In this document: one piece after another, positions 7,681 to 15,994 of the stretch | Layout: each line of letters opens with the position of its first letter | Position numbering within the stretch: the first letter of the stretch is position 1 | Assembly: GCA_017858255.1 (NCBI GenBank) | Contig: JAFMBV010000003.1 | Span: forward strand, 23,986 to 87,985 | DNA from: Bacteriovoracaceae bacterium | Lineage (GTDB): Bacteria > Bdellovibrionota > Bacteriovoracia > Bacteriovoracales > Bacteriovoracaceae | Direction of reading: 5' to 3' | Length of the DNA: 64,000 nucleotides | The notes under the pieces: model-generated | What the model saw: the letters and a program-made list of their open reading frames with translations, nothing else | Databases searched by the model: none | What the model was told of the DNA's origin: nothing | Position numbers and translations under genes: made by a program

Positions 7681-9876
7681 TCAATAACGTTCTTTTATTA
7701 AGGCCTTTATGACCGCAATGGCACCTTCTTTAGAATGCCCATACTTTGTATGAAGGGCATTGAGAATATTGTCAATAAGTTCTCTGTTATCTTTTGAGAG
7801 CGGAGTACCTTTTTTACTGTCCTTCTCTGTAAGCTCTGCTTCATAGAAAACAATATTTCGAGAAATGATTTGAATGGTTTTCTTTTGTTCCTCTCTGAAG
7901 CTTTCCTGAAGCTTATCAGAAAGATTTGGGAAAACTTTAACATATTCAAGCTTAAGGCCGGGATTATCCAAACTATAGGCACCAAGTCGTGAGAGTATTT
8001 GTGAGCGGAACTTAGTAGCGTCTTCTTTAAGGTTAATATTTTTTTCGAATTCTTCAATGCTGTAAATATCAACCTCTTCATATTTTGCGGTTATGTGGTT
8101 TCTGACTTTTTCACCTTTAATAAGGGCAATTACATTTTCAATATACTTTCTGATGTACTCCTCATAGGAGCGATCATCCACCATTCCAAGAGCGTCCCTT
8201 AATTCTTTGTCAAAGAGGTTGAAGCAAAACTCTTTAATAAGGGCGATAAAACGGGCTGGGTGATGATAGTCCGCTTGTGGAGTCATGTTTAAAAAATCGA
8301 AGTCATTCTTTTTAGTAATGAGTTGTTCTAATTTTTCAATGACATCAATAAATGAAACATTGCTGTGCCTAGAAGAAATCTTGTAAAGGAGCGCCTTGAT
8401 ATCTCTTGGAGAAATTCCAAATTTTCCCTCATAAAGATTTTCATATTCAAACTCTGACTCGAGCTCTGCTTTTTCGGCCTCTAAAATTTGTCTTGATTCA
8501 TAATCGAGTTTATCAGGGGAGCCTTCACCAGCGAGAAGTAATGTTTTCTCCATCGGATTTAAATTAGTCGCGATATTTGCGAGCTTTTTGTCAGTATAGT
8601 TTTTGACCTGCGGACAGCGCAGTCTCGACATGATCGCAAATAAACAAATCGCCCTGAGGGCATATGGTTCAAAGTAGCTAGTTTCTTTTAGCCCTTCACA
8701 CTGAGTGCGATAAATGCTTTCTTCCTGCTTGTAGTCGAGTAGGTAGGGGACTCGTACAAAGTTAAAGCGGCCTTTAAAAGAGTTAAAATCAGGGTGCTGC
8801 TTAAAAGCTGCTAGGTGAATCTCATTGCTCGTCCCAATGAAAAAGATATCAAGCTCTGTTAGGATTCCATGCAAATTAACGTTCTTAGTTTCCATGGTCA
8901 TAAGAAGGTATTTATAAGAATCCAATGGTCTTTTCAAAAGATCTGAATATTCAAGGATTCCTCTGTTGGCCAAAACGACTTCTCCCTTCAGTGAGAAGAG
9001 GTTTAGTGATTGAAGGCTTGGGGGTAGGCTTCCGAGTCTTTTATCCATTGTGATTTGCTGCATTTGAGCATCAACATGTAATTGAGGCTCAATTGTTACT
9101 GCACCAGTTGAATATCTTTTACTGATTTTAAATCGTTCTACTCTAATGTGTTTTAATACTTCTCTATGTTGCCCTTTATAATTCTTTAAAAGCGCATCAT
9201 AAATCATGTTGTTTCGTTTAGAGAGGTCTCCGTTGTATAGATAGGTCTTTTTTAAGTCCTCGAGACGATCTGGATTGTCTTTTAAGTTTTCTTCGATAAT
9301 CACGCGGCGATGCTCTCTTGGAATTAAGAGAAGAGGATGATCCTTTAGCTCGGAGGGAAGGATTGCGGAAATATCCTTATCTTCTAGGTAAGCAAAACTT
9401 GAAAGATCACTACTTCCTTTTTCACTTCCAAGTCCTAAACTTCCTTTAATAAAATTATCAATGGGAAATATCCAGCTAAAACTATAAAGAGAACCTTGGT
9501 CAGTGCTGCTATAGATCTCTAAGCCTTTCATTATTTTTCTAACGAGGCTAGATTTTGATGAACCATTAGGGCCAACAAGAAGTATGAATTTATTATTAAA
9601 ACCTTCTTCTTTAAAGTTTAAAATATTTTGAATAAGAGATTCTTGAACCTTTTTCTGTCCAAAAACAGCTGGGCTATCATTATGGTCTTGATCAAATAAA
9701 GCAAAGGAGCCATCTTTGTTACGACCGTAATGATTAAGCATATCAGTGAGGTATGTAAAAGAAGTTCTCAATTCTCTTTCAGGATGTTTTTCATACTCAT
9801 CTATATAATCTTGGAAGGAAAGAACTTCTAACATCTCTTTCCCTTCTTCACTTGCTTGCTCTATCCAATTCAACAT
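7681..9876 (-). CDS. prkA: PrkA-type AAA+ serine protein kinase
   Basis: The 731-residue protein has the PrkA AAA+ module with Walker A GPNGSSKSS at about residues 102-110 and a conserved downstream kinase-like region. PrkA (YeaG in enterics) is a cytoplasmic protein linked to stationary phase, nitrogen stress and sporulation; both protein-kinase and protease roles have been reported. At 731 residues it is longer than the usual 640, the extra length being spread through the C-terminal half. In most genomes prkA sits with a yhbH/yeaH gene and a spoVR gene; neither is here. Instead it precedes an RluA-type gene by six bases. An inverted repeat lies 45 bases upstream of its start. Confidence 0.85.
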   Translation of the reverse strand: MLNWIEQASEEGKEMLEVLSFQDYIDEYEKHPERELRTSFTYLTDMLNHYGRNKDGSFALFDQDHNDSPAVFGQKKVQESLIQNILNFKEEGFNNKFILLVGPNGSSKSSLVRKIMKGLEIYSSTDQGSLYSFSWIFPIDNFIKGSLGLGSEKGSSDLSSFAYLEDKDISAILPSELKDHPLLLIPREHRRVIIEENLKDNPDRLEDLKKTYLYNGDLSKRNNMIYDALLKNYKGQHREVLKHIRVERFKISKRYSTGAVTIEPQLHVDAQMQQITMDKRLGSLPPSLQSLNLFSLKGEVVLANRGILEYSDLLKRPLDSYKYLLMTMETKNVNLHGILTELDIFFIGTSNEIHLAAFKQHPDFNSFKGRFNFVRVPYLLDYKQEESIYRTQCEGLKETSYFEPYALRAICLFAIMSRLRCPQVKNYTDKKLANIATNLNPMEKTLLLAGEGSPDKLDYESRQILEAEKAELESEFEYENLYEGKFGISPRDIKALLYKISSRHSNVSFIDVIEKLEQLITKKNDFDFLNMTPQADYHHPARFIALIKEFCFNLFDKELRDALGMVDDRSYEEYIRKYIENVIALIKGEKVRNHITAKYEEVDIYSIEEFEKNINLKEDATKFRSQILSRLGAYSLDNPGLKLEYVKVFPNLSDKLQESFREEQKKTIQIISRNIVFYEAELTEKDSKKGTPLSKDNRELIDNILNALHTKYGHSKEGAIAVIKALIKERY

Positions 9877-9920
9877 CTCTAACCCTTTTTTTACACCTAC
9901 TTATATTCTAAATCTTTTGG

Positions 9921-9950
9921 CCTCAACCTGCACGACTAGGAAAGTTGAGG
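9921..9950. repeat. Inverted repeat upstream of prkA
   Basis: CCTCAAC and GTTGAGG, 7-base arms, are separated by 16 bases, and a T-run follows on the plus strand. The repeat lies in the 155-base divergent gap, 45 bases from the prkA start. It could be an operator or a leader fold. Confidence 0.25.
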
Positions 9951-10031
9951 TTGTGTTTTTTTAAGGTAAATTCTCTGCAAGAATACCTGATGTTAGTGGT
10001 AGGAAAGCGATTGATGAAGTAGCCTAGGGTA

Positions 10032-11288
10032 GTGAACATTAAGCCTAACTCAAAAATTCTTCTTCTGATCATTGTCGCAACCCTGTTGCCTTTAGCATTG
10101 CTTCTATATCCAACTATTTGGGTCGGAAAAGAAAAGGTCCAAACTCCGGTTTCCTCTGATTTATGGGTCTTGGCCATAGATGAAATTGATAAGGCCTGGA
10201 GGGGAAATATTTCTCTTAGCGATCCTTTAATTAAAGAAAATTGTCCTCATTTTTATCGTGAAAATGATGATATTCCCTCTGAACTAAAATCTTGTCGAAG
10301 TGAAATCTTTAAATGCTTTTTTGAAGGCCGAAAGACGAGTTTAAAAGATAAGAAAAAGTTTCATCATCTTTCTATTAACTTTAAACAAATCTCTTCTTCT
10401 CTTGAAGGAAAGCAACCTTTTGTCATTGAACTAAATATTGATGAAAACCCTCTTTTGCTTGAGTTAAATGATAATTGTCGTCAGGTCGAGCTTCCTCAAG
10501 GTGCTTATTGGGGGAATCATGCCGTCAATATCAAGGAACGATTATGGCATACAAGTGGAATAAGATATTTTATTGATCGGTTCTTAGTTAGACGAATTGA
10601 TATAAGAGAGTGGTTAATCTCTATGACGGCAAAAGATAAGGCAGGAGTAAAGAAGAAGGGTTCTTTGGAGCGCCTAAAGAATATCTACCTTGCTAAGACT
10701 AATGACTCTATTGATTATTACGCACCGGCATCAGAGTTACTTCCTAATGAGATGGAAGACTATTGCTCGTTTCGAAGAGCTGAGGTTCTCTCCTCTCAGG
10801 TAAGAACAGCAATAACTTTTCATCATGGTAGGGAAACTACCGAAGATATCTTCACTAGGCCGCCGAGTTCAAATAGTGCTCCTCATCCCTTTGGTGTGCG
10901 TAAACAAAAGTCACCTCAATTTAAGGCAGAGCGTGCCAATAAAAAAGCAGATGCTGATACTTGTAGACTTATTTTTTCAAAAGAATGTCGTGAGATGTCT
11001 TACTATTCATTATTTCCTAATAGCATGGGCTGGTCTGGAGTGAGTGAGCTTCTTGGTGGACCAGCAGAATATGTTGTAAATAAAAAATATCCTCGTAAGA
11101 ACCTCCATCCCAGTAGTTACTATCATTCATTGGACTCTACTGTTCACCAGGCAGGTAAGAGGGTCTTTTGGTCGGGAAAGGGCCATCGCCGTATTGATTT
11201 TAATTTTTTTACTTTGCCGTTTTTTGATAAAGGTGTTGATTCTTTTGATGTCGGGTTTCGCTGTATGAAGGTAAGGCTGAATGAATAG
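10032..11288 (+). CDS. Exported degenerate formylglycine-generating-enzyme-like protein
   Basis: The 418-residue protein has an N-terminal membrane anchor or signal (residues 7-30, ILLLIIVATLLPLALLLYP). The rest resembles the sulfatase-modifying-factor (FGE, DUF323) fold. YFIDRFLVRRIDIREWL near residue 179 corresponds to the family's fyIdkyEVTn motif, MGWSGVSELLGGPAEYV near 336 to its NVWEW stretch, and the end VGFRCMKV to its closing GFRcv. Between them lies a poorly conserved insertion. The family's catalytic cysteine pair is not evident, so it is probably a binding or structural domain. The start is GTG, with only a weak ribosome site. The downstream gene overlaps it by 8 bases. Confidence 0.5.
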   Translation: MNIKPNSKILLLIIVATLLPLALLLYPTIWVGKEKVQTPVSSDLWVLAIDEIDKAWRGNISLSDPLIKENCPHFYRENDDIPSELKSCRSEIFKCFFEGRKTSLKDKKKFHHLSINFKQISSSLEGKQPFVIELNIDENPLLLELNDNCRQVELPQGAYWGNHAVNIKERLWHTSGIRYFIDRFLVRRIDIREWLISMTAKDKAGVKKKGSLERLKNIYLAKTNDSIDYYAPASELLPNEMEDYCSFRRAEVLSSQVRTAITFHHGRETTEDIFTRPPSSNSAPHPFGVRKQKSPQFKAERANKKADADTCRLIFSKECREMSYYSLFPNSMGWSGVSELLGGPAEYVVNKKYPRKNLHPSSYYHSLDSTVHQAGKRVFWSGKGHRRIDFNFFTLPFFDKGVDSFDVGFRCMKVRLNE

Positions 11289-12054
11289 AGGTGCCATTAA
11301 ATTCTTCATTCTATTTCTGAGTTTGATAATGATTGAGATTAGAGGGAATATCATTCTAGCGCCTGTAACTGAGGTTCATCCTCTTATAAAAGAAGGAAAG
11401 TCTTTTTCTTTTGATTCTCCTGTAGGTAGTTATCAGAAAATTATTGAATGGAAGAAGGCAAATCTCTATTCTTGTTTATTTTATAAGGTACCGATAAGGA
11501 ACGAGCAATTAGGGGAATTGATTCAAATCGAAGGTGTTAAGGTTTGTTCCTTGCGAAATTTGAAAAAGGCCTCATTAAAAATTGAAGGAATCACATCATT
11601 AAAAATCCAAGATATCGATTTAATAAAAAAGCCGCGATTTAAATTGCGATATAACATAGAAGAAAAAGAGTTTATAAAGGAATACACCTTTCCTTTTTTC
11701 TCTCGAGAGAACTCTTTGTGGGCAGGTATCAATATTTATGAGTCAACGGCTCTTGGGAGAGATACAAGTTTAGTTAAGGAACAAGTTTGCCGTTATGGTT
11801 GCAAGGAAGACAGGTCGAATAATTGTCAAAGTTGTCCTAGTGGTCATTGGACTCCATTCATAAGTTTAAAGTGCCCAGCAAGTGTTTCGGCAATATGTGG
11901 TCTTCGTGAATGCGGTGGAAGAGAACAGAAGGCATGTCTAAGAATGACAGCATTAAAATCCAAGCTGACATGTGAAGAAGCTAGAAATTATGTTTATTGT
12001 TCCTATGGCCTGGATGTGAATTGTCTTAATAACGGAGACATTATTTGTCGTTGA
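11281..12054 (+). CDS. Cys-rich secreted protein of unknown family
   Basis: The 257-residue protein begins with a hydrophobic signal (KFFILFLSLIMIEIRG). Its C-terminal third is cysteine-rich (about twelve cysteines: CRYGCKED, CQSCPSGHW, CPASVSAICGLRECGGREQ), which points to disulfide bonds outside the cytoplasm. Its ATG overlaps the end of the FGE-like gene by 8 bases, so the two are translated together and may act together. The 3' end overlaps the opposing lipoprotein gene by 14 bases. I know of no family match. Confidence 0.6.
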   Translation: MNRGAIKFFILFLSLIMIEIRGNIILAPVTEVHPLIKEGKSFSFDSPVGSYQKIIEWKKANLYSCLFYKVPIRNEQLGELIQIEGVKVCSLRNLKKASLKIEGITSLKIQDIDLIKKPRFKLRYNIEEKEFIKEYTFPFFSRENSLWAGINIYESTALGRDTSLVKEQVCRYGCKEDRSNNCQSCPSGHWTPFISLKCPASVSAICGLRECGGREQKACLRMTALKSKLTCEEARNYVYCSYGLDVNCLNNGDIICR

Positions 12055-13243
12055 GGACCTTTAGAATCTCAGAGTCTTCGAGAACTTCATGACCTAAAAA
12101 GCGAGCATTTACCATCGTAAAGGTGCTCTTCTCAAGAATATCAAATCGTTCTTCATTTAAGTCTTCATCTTCATCCTTAACTTTATAAACACAATCATGA
12201 GTACCGATGAAAGCTTTATGGCATATCTTTATAGGTGGGAGAAGGTAAGATTTTTCAAGGTTTATCTTAGAGTATTCTATTTTAAGCCTTATACCGCTGA
12301 TAAAGTCCTCCGGTTTATAAAGACCAAGAACTGGCACATCACCAAATTTCGCCCCGAAAAAATTTGAGTCATTTGATAAGACGAGATCAACAGCTCCAGG
12401 GGGAAGACGTTTTAATGTGTTTAAAATCTCATTATCTTTTTTACAGACTTCGCTCATGGAAGGCAGGTTCTTTAAGGAAATAGCAGTTGTACTAGGTTCA
12501 CTTTCACAGCCGATTGATCCATTGTAGTAAAGGATGAGAAGATCTCCGCCTTGTTTGGAGATTTTATTTTTATTTCTTAGAACAGTCGTCACAGGATCTT
12601 GAAAATAGTATCCAGAGATTTCATTGCGCTCTTTTGATGAGAGGGCCTGGTAACTAGTTATCCCTAGGGTCGCTACTTTGTGATCTTCATTTGAAAACCA
12701 TAAGTAAGGACGACTTTTAAACGTATCGACAGGATCCCCTGACTTGATCGCCAGTATATTAGAGTTAAACCACGGTAGATCATCAAGGCCATTTTTTAAG
12801 AGCGTTGTATTTTTAGGTAAATCATCTTTGGAAAGTAGAATTCCATCGAGAGCGATTTTTGAGAGTGTCTCTTTAAGATGCTTTTGCTTAATTTTATCGC
12901 TATTTAAATAGTTGAGATCACCGAAAGATAGAATCATGGCCTTTTGACCAAATCTTTCTTTTATAATCTTAAGGTACTGAGAAAGAATGGCCGCCCCTCC
13001 AATTTTCATAGAGCTTGGCATTGCTTTAGGTAGATCAGCCTTCTTTAGTTCTTGATGAGGATAGAAATTTTCTTGGATTTTTCCATGGTGAAAAATAAAA
13101 AGGTCTTCTTCTGGTTTTTCTGAAAAGAACTGATTCTTTTGCCACTCAGGGTAAGAATAGATTTGGACAATTTTTTCTTCGTCATCACAAGAGGTCGCGA
13201 GAATAACTATGCCTAAGCAAATAAGAAAAATTTTATTAATCAT
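12041..13243 (-). CDS. Lipoprotein with a degenerate 5'-nucleotidase-like metallophosphatase fold
   Basis: The protein (400 residues) has a lipobox (VILATSC, cysteine at residue 19) followed by DD, a pattern that can cause inner-membrane retention in enterics. The body recalls UshA/CpdB-type metallophosphatases: GGAAILSQYLKIIKERFG near 82, ILSFGDLNYLNS near 105 (compare a GD metal motif), LPWFNSNIL near 155 (compare FPwl.aN), and KVATLGITSY near 189. The usual metal ligands (DxH, GNHE) are not seen, so catalysis is doubtful. It lies 27 bases downstream of the cysteine desulfurase gene. The function is unknown. Confidence 0.5.
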   Translation of the reverse strand: MINKIFLICLGIVILATSCDDEEKIVQIYSYPEWQKNQFFSEKPEEDLFIFHHGKIQENFYPHQELKKADLPKAMPSSMKIGGAAILSQYLKIIKERFGQKAMILSFGDLNYLNSDKIKQKHLKETLSKIALDGILLSKDDLPKNTTLLKNGLDDLPWFNSNILAIKSGDPVDTFKSRPYLWFSNEDHKVATLGITSYQALSSKERNEISGYYFQDPVTTVLRNKNKISKQGGDLLILYYNGSIGCESEPSTTAISLKNLPSMSEVCKKDNEILNTLKRLPPGAVDLVLSNDSNFFGAKFGDVPVLGLYKPEDFISGIRLKIEYSKINLEKSYLLPPIKICHKAFIGTHDCVYKVKDEDEDLNEERFDILEKSTFTMVNARFLGHEVLEDSEILKVLNDK

Positions 13244-13269
13244 ACTTTCTGTAAACTTTAGTAACTGCT

Positions 13270-14415
13270 TTATTTTCCAAGTTTACTATAAGCTTTCTCA
13301 AGAGCATTGTATATTTTCTCGTAAGCATCATCTGGCGAACATGTTCCTAGTGAGATACGAACAGCTCCTCGACCAATTTCATCGGTAACACCCATGGCCT
13401 CTAGAACTTTTGATATTGTGGCCAGGTTGTCACAACACGCACTTGAGGTCGTTACATAAATATCATGCTCCTCGAGCTCTTGTTGGATAGCTTGCCCACT
13501 AATGCCTGGATATGAAATGAATGTTGTTCCACCTAAGCGAGGTGCATCCGCCCCCATAATAACCACGGGGAATTTTTCTTTTAGTTTTCTTTCAAACTCT
13601 TCACGCTTTTCTTGAAGCTTAGCGATTTTTTCTTTTTTCTTAGTAAAGGTATCCATTGCCACTGCAATAGCTTCAAAACCGATATAATTCTGAGTTCCGC
13701 CTCGCAAGTTCTTCTCTTGACCACCGCCAATAATAAGTGGTCTTAAAAGGTTGTGGTCCTTTGCTAAAATAAATCCTGCACCTGTCATGGCACCAACTTT
13801 ATGACCGGCGGCAAAAGCAAAGTCTATATTTGATTCTTTGAAATTGAATTCTGTTTTTCCAATAAACTGGGTGGTGTCACAAACAAAAGAAGCACCCTCA
13901 GTTTGGCAAAGAGCACCTATCTCCTTGAAGGGCTGAACGACGCCAGTCTCATTGTTGGCGGCCATTACTGCCACCATCGCAACTCTTCCAACATTCTTTT
14001 CAAGTAGAGCGGCGAGGGCCTCTATATCGCATTGGCCATTTGGACGCGTAGGGATGACTTGAACTTGGTAGCCTTCGTCTTCCTCGTAGTGGCGTGCACA
14101 TTTAATAACGGCAGAGTGTTCAATTCCTGAAATAAAAATCTGATCTCTACCACTGTCTTTATTGTTGTGTAGAAGGCTATAAAAAACCTGGCTAATCCCT
14201 TCAGTTGATCCAGAATTAAAAATAATATTTTTAGGAAGTGCTCCAACGGCTTTGGCACAAATTGACCTCGCGTTCTCCATGCCCATCAGAGTTTTTTGAC
14301 CCAGATGATGATTAGCATTTGGGTTGCTATATGGACCTGTCTCCAGTCTTTCTTTTAGAAAATCAATTACCTCTCGGCATAGTGGTGCACTACCATTGTA
14401 ATCAGCGTAGATCAT
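13270..14415 (-). CDS. Cysteine desulfurase (NifS/IscS-type, aminotransferase class V)
   Basis: This PLP enzyme removes sulfur from L-cysteine as a persulfide for Fe-S clusters or thio-modification. Visible markers are the PLP histidine in GIEHSAVIK (H100), NNETGVVQP near 154, the PLP lysine in AAGHKVGAM (K206), the phosphate-binding GGGQEKNLRGGT near 230, and the active-site loop TTSSACCDN with cysteines at 327-328. At 381 residues it is normal for the family. It is not in a canonical isc, suf or nif cluster. A rhodanese gene lies 250 bases upstream in the same orientation, suggesting sulfur transfer to it. The ATG start overlaps a possible 48-codon upstream frame (ATGA). Confidence 0.9.
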   Translation of the reverse strand: MIYADYNGSAPLCREVIDFLKERLETGPYSNPNANHHLGQKTLMGMENARSICAKAVGALPKNIIFNSGSTEGISQVFYSLLHNNKDSGRDQIFISGIEHSAVIKCARHYEEDEGYQVQVIPTRPNGQCDIEALAALLEKNVGRVAMVAVMAANNETGVVQPFKEIGALCQTEGASFVCDTTQFIGKTEFNFKESNIDFAFAAGHKVGAMTGAGFILAKDHNLLRPLIIGGGQEKNLRGGTQNYIGFEAIAVAMDTFTKKKEKIAKLQEKREEFERKLKEKFPVVIMGADAPRLGGTTFISYPGISGQAIQQELEEHDIYVTTSSACCDNLATISKVLEAMGVTDEIGRGAVRISLGTCSPDDAYEKIYNALEKAYSKLGK

Positions 14416-14558
14416 TTTAGTCCCTCTAGATAAAAGACAGATTCTCTGGAGAGTGACAGCATTTTACTTATTGCAGGCCATTCACCACTGATTGTCTTTT
14501 TATCCACTTTAATGACGTTAACAACCCTATCTTCCCTTAAATGCTCTAAAACTGGCAA
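14412..14558 (-). CDS. Possible short upstream frame before the cysteine desulfurase
   Basis: A 48-codon frame (TTG at 14558) ends in ATGA, overlapping the start of the cysteine desulfurase. The peptide contains LEHLREDRVVNVIKVDKK and ends ESVFYLEGLK. It reads like normal protein but has no ribosome site or known family. It may be a coupled leader or a remnant of a longer gene, since the same frame is open upstream to a TAA at about 14578. Confidence 0.25.
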   Translation of the reverse strand: MPVLEHLREDRVVNVIKVDKKTISGEWPAISKMLSLSRESVFYLEGLK

Positions 14559-14665
14559 GTGATCAGAGAGGACTTACAGGGTTACACCCAGTACTAGCAC
14601 CACATTTAGAATGCAAAACGCTCTAGCATTCTTGAGTTGGCTCTGGTGTGACGTTTGCTAGGTTA

Positions 14666-14980
14666 TTATTTAGTTGGGTATCCCGCCTCTAGCCAAGCAA
14701 GTATGCCGCCTTCGAGGTTAAAAAGGTTTTCGAAACCTTCATCTTGAAGCTTCATGGCAGCTGTTAAGCTTCTTTTGCCGCTACGGCACTGACAAACTAC
14801 GACAGCTTCTTTGTTGGTAACTTTCTTCATTTCCTCTTCAAAGTTGGAAAGAGGTAAAAACTGAGCAGCTTCAATATGTGCCTCGTCCCACTCACCTTGC
14901 TCGCGGCAGTCAATAAGAATGAGTTCTTCGTTGTTATCTAATTTTTCTTTTAGTTCTTGAACTGTCATATTTCCGATCAT
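14666..14980 (-). CDS. Single-domain rhodanese (sulfurtransferase)
   Basis: This 104-residue protein is a single rhodanese domain. It has LIDCREQGEWDEAHI near residues 22-36, the active-site loop VCQCRSGKRS with the catalytic cysteine at about 65, and NLEGGILAWLEAGYPTK at the end, the typical close of GlpE/PspE-like domains. Such proteins pass sulfane sulfur to acceptors. The neighbouring cysteine desulfurase makes a functional pair plausible. There is no signal peptide, so it is cytoplasmic. Confidence 0.9.
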   Translation of the reverse strand: MIGNMTVQELKEKLDNNEELILIDCREQGEWDEAHIEAAQFLPLSNFEEEMKKVTNKEAVVVCQCRSGKRSLTAAMKLQDEGFENLFNLEGGILAWLEAGYPTK

Positions 14981-15079
14981 GTGACCTCCCTATTTTATAT
15001 GCCCACAAGCTAACAGAAGTTTCTTGCGAAAGGAATGTGAAGATTTTTAATGCGCAGTGCGACTTATCGCTTTTAAATT

Positions 15080-15109
15080 TTGACGAAGTGTTACGAGCTT
15101 TCTTACAAT
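15080..15109 (+). promoter_or_regulatory. Predicted parAB promoter
   Basis: TTGACG (15080-15085) and TACAAT (15104-15109) are 18 bases apart, a good sigma70-type match. Transcription would start near 15116, giving a leader of about 90 bases. Confidence 0.55.
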
Positions 15110-15156
15110 TTTCATAGGCTTAACGCAGTCATGGTCTAAGGATGGCGCTCTGTTAC

Positions 15157-15173
15157 GATGATCAAGATGATCA
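15157..15173 (+). repeat. Tandem GATGATCA repeat in the parA leader
   Basis: GATGATCA occurs twice with one base between. Each copy contains the palindrome TGATCA. It lies in the untranslated leader between the predicted transcription start and the parA ATG, a suitable place for autoregulation. Confidence 0.3.
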
Positions 15174-15205
15174 GAGATTATGAACAGGGCAGACGGAGGA
15201 ATAAC

Positions 15206-15982
15206 ATGGAAGTAATTACTATTGCGAATAACAAGGGCGGAGTAGGCAAAACAATGAATGCCTACCAACTCGTATGTCATTTAGCGAATAACGGAAATAA
15301 AGTTCTTGTTATCGATTTGGATTCACAGGCAAACCTCAGTTCAACCTTTGGAGTTCAGATTCGTCGGTCACTAATACCTGAGTGGCTTATTGGAGATGTG
15401 AGCCTTGAAGACGTTGTGGTTCCCTCTGAAGGTGAAGGAGAGTTTCACCACAACATAAGCATCATTCCAAGTTCTCGTCACCTTGCAAATCTTTCGAAGC
15501 TCTTAATTTTAAGTGAGCAAGAGATAAGAAGAAACGCTGGAAGAAAAGAGCGACTTCTCAAAATGAGATTAAAGGATTGTGAAGAAAATTTTGATTATGT
15601 CGTTATTGATACCCCGCCAATGTTAGGGGATGAACTCATCATGGCCCTAGTGGGAAGTACTAAAATACTTATTCCTACTCAGGCTCAAGACTATTCAATT
15701 GATGGTCTAGAAGAACTTATGGATACCTTTGAAATTATTCGTGAAACCGAAAATCCTAGTTTAGAGTTTGCGATTATTCCATCAATGGTGAATAAGAGGC
15801 GCAAGATCGAGCAACAAAGACTAGAGGAGCTGGCTCAATCATTCCAGATTACGCCGCCTATTAGGAACTTGGTTCAGATGCAAGAGTCGATTTCGATGAA
15901 GAAGCCGATCTTTATGATGAACCAAAAAACTGAAGGCTACAAAGACTATCAAGCTCTTTGGGATTCTCTCGAATTAAATTAA
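15206..15982 (+). CDS. parA: ParA-family partition ATPase
   Basis: A Walker-type ATPase that moves DNA or cargo in partition with ParB. I chose ATG at 15206 because ACGGAGG precedes it and MEVITIANNKGGVGKT is the normal N-terminus; 16 extra codons upstream are not family-like. The deviant Walker A KGGVGKT covers residues 10-16, VLVIDLDSQANLS the A' region near 40, and YVVIDTPP Walker B near 133. It has no N-terminal HTH, unlike type Ia plasmid ParA, so it fits a chromosomal Soj type or an orphan system. parB follows after 12 bases. Confidence 0.85.
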   Translation: MEVITIANNKGGVGKTMNAYQLVCHLANNGNKVLVIDLDSQANLSSTFGVQIRRSLIPEWLIGDVSLEDVVVPSEGEGEFHHNISIIPSSRHLANLSKLLILSEQEIRRNAGRKERLLKMRLKDCEENFDYVVIDTPPMLGDELIMALVGSTKILIPTQAQDYSIDGLEELMDTFEIIRETENPSLEFAIIPSMVNKRRKIEQQRLEELAQSFQITPPIRNLVQMQESISMKKPIFMMNQKTEGYKDYQALWDSLELN

Positions 15983-15994
15983 GGATGGTATAAA

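Noticed and set aside
7707..8081. 124-codon frame within prkA
   Set aside because: It lies in another frame of a gene with a clear family.
14560..14665. Cys-rich peptide frame after the rhodanese (with CGASTGCNP), possibly a bacteriocin-like or selenoprotein-like gene
   Set aside because: It is interrupted by TAG and a frame change, has no start or ribosome site, and TAG is not a selenocysteine codon. Chance is the simplest reading.
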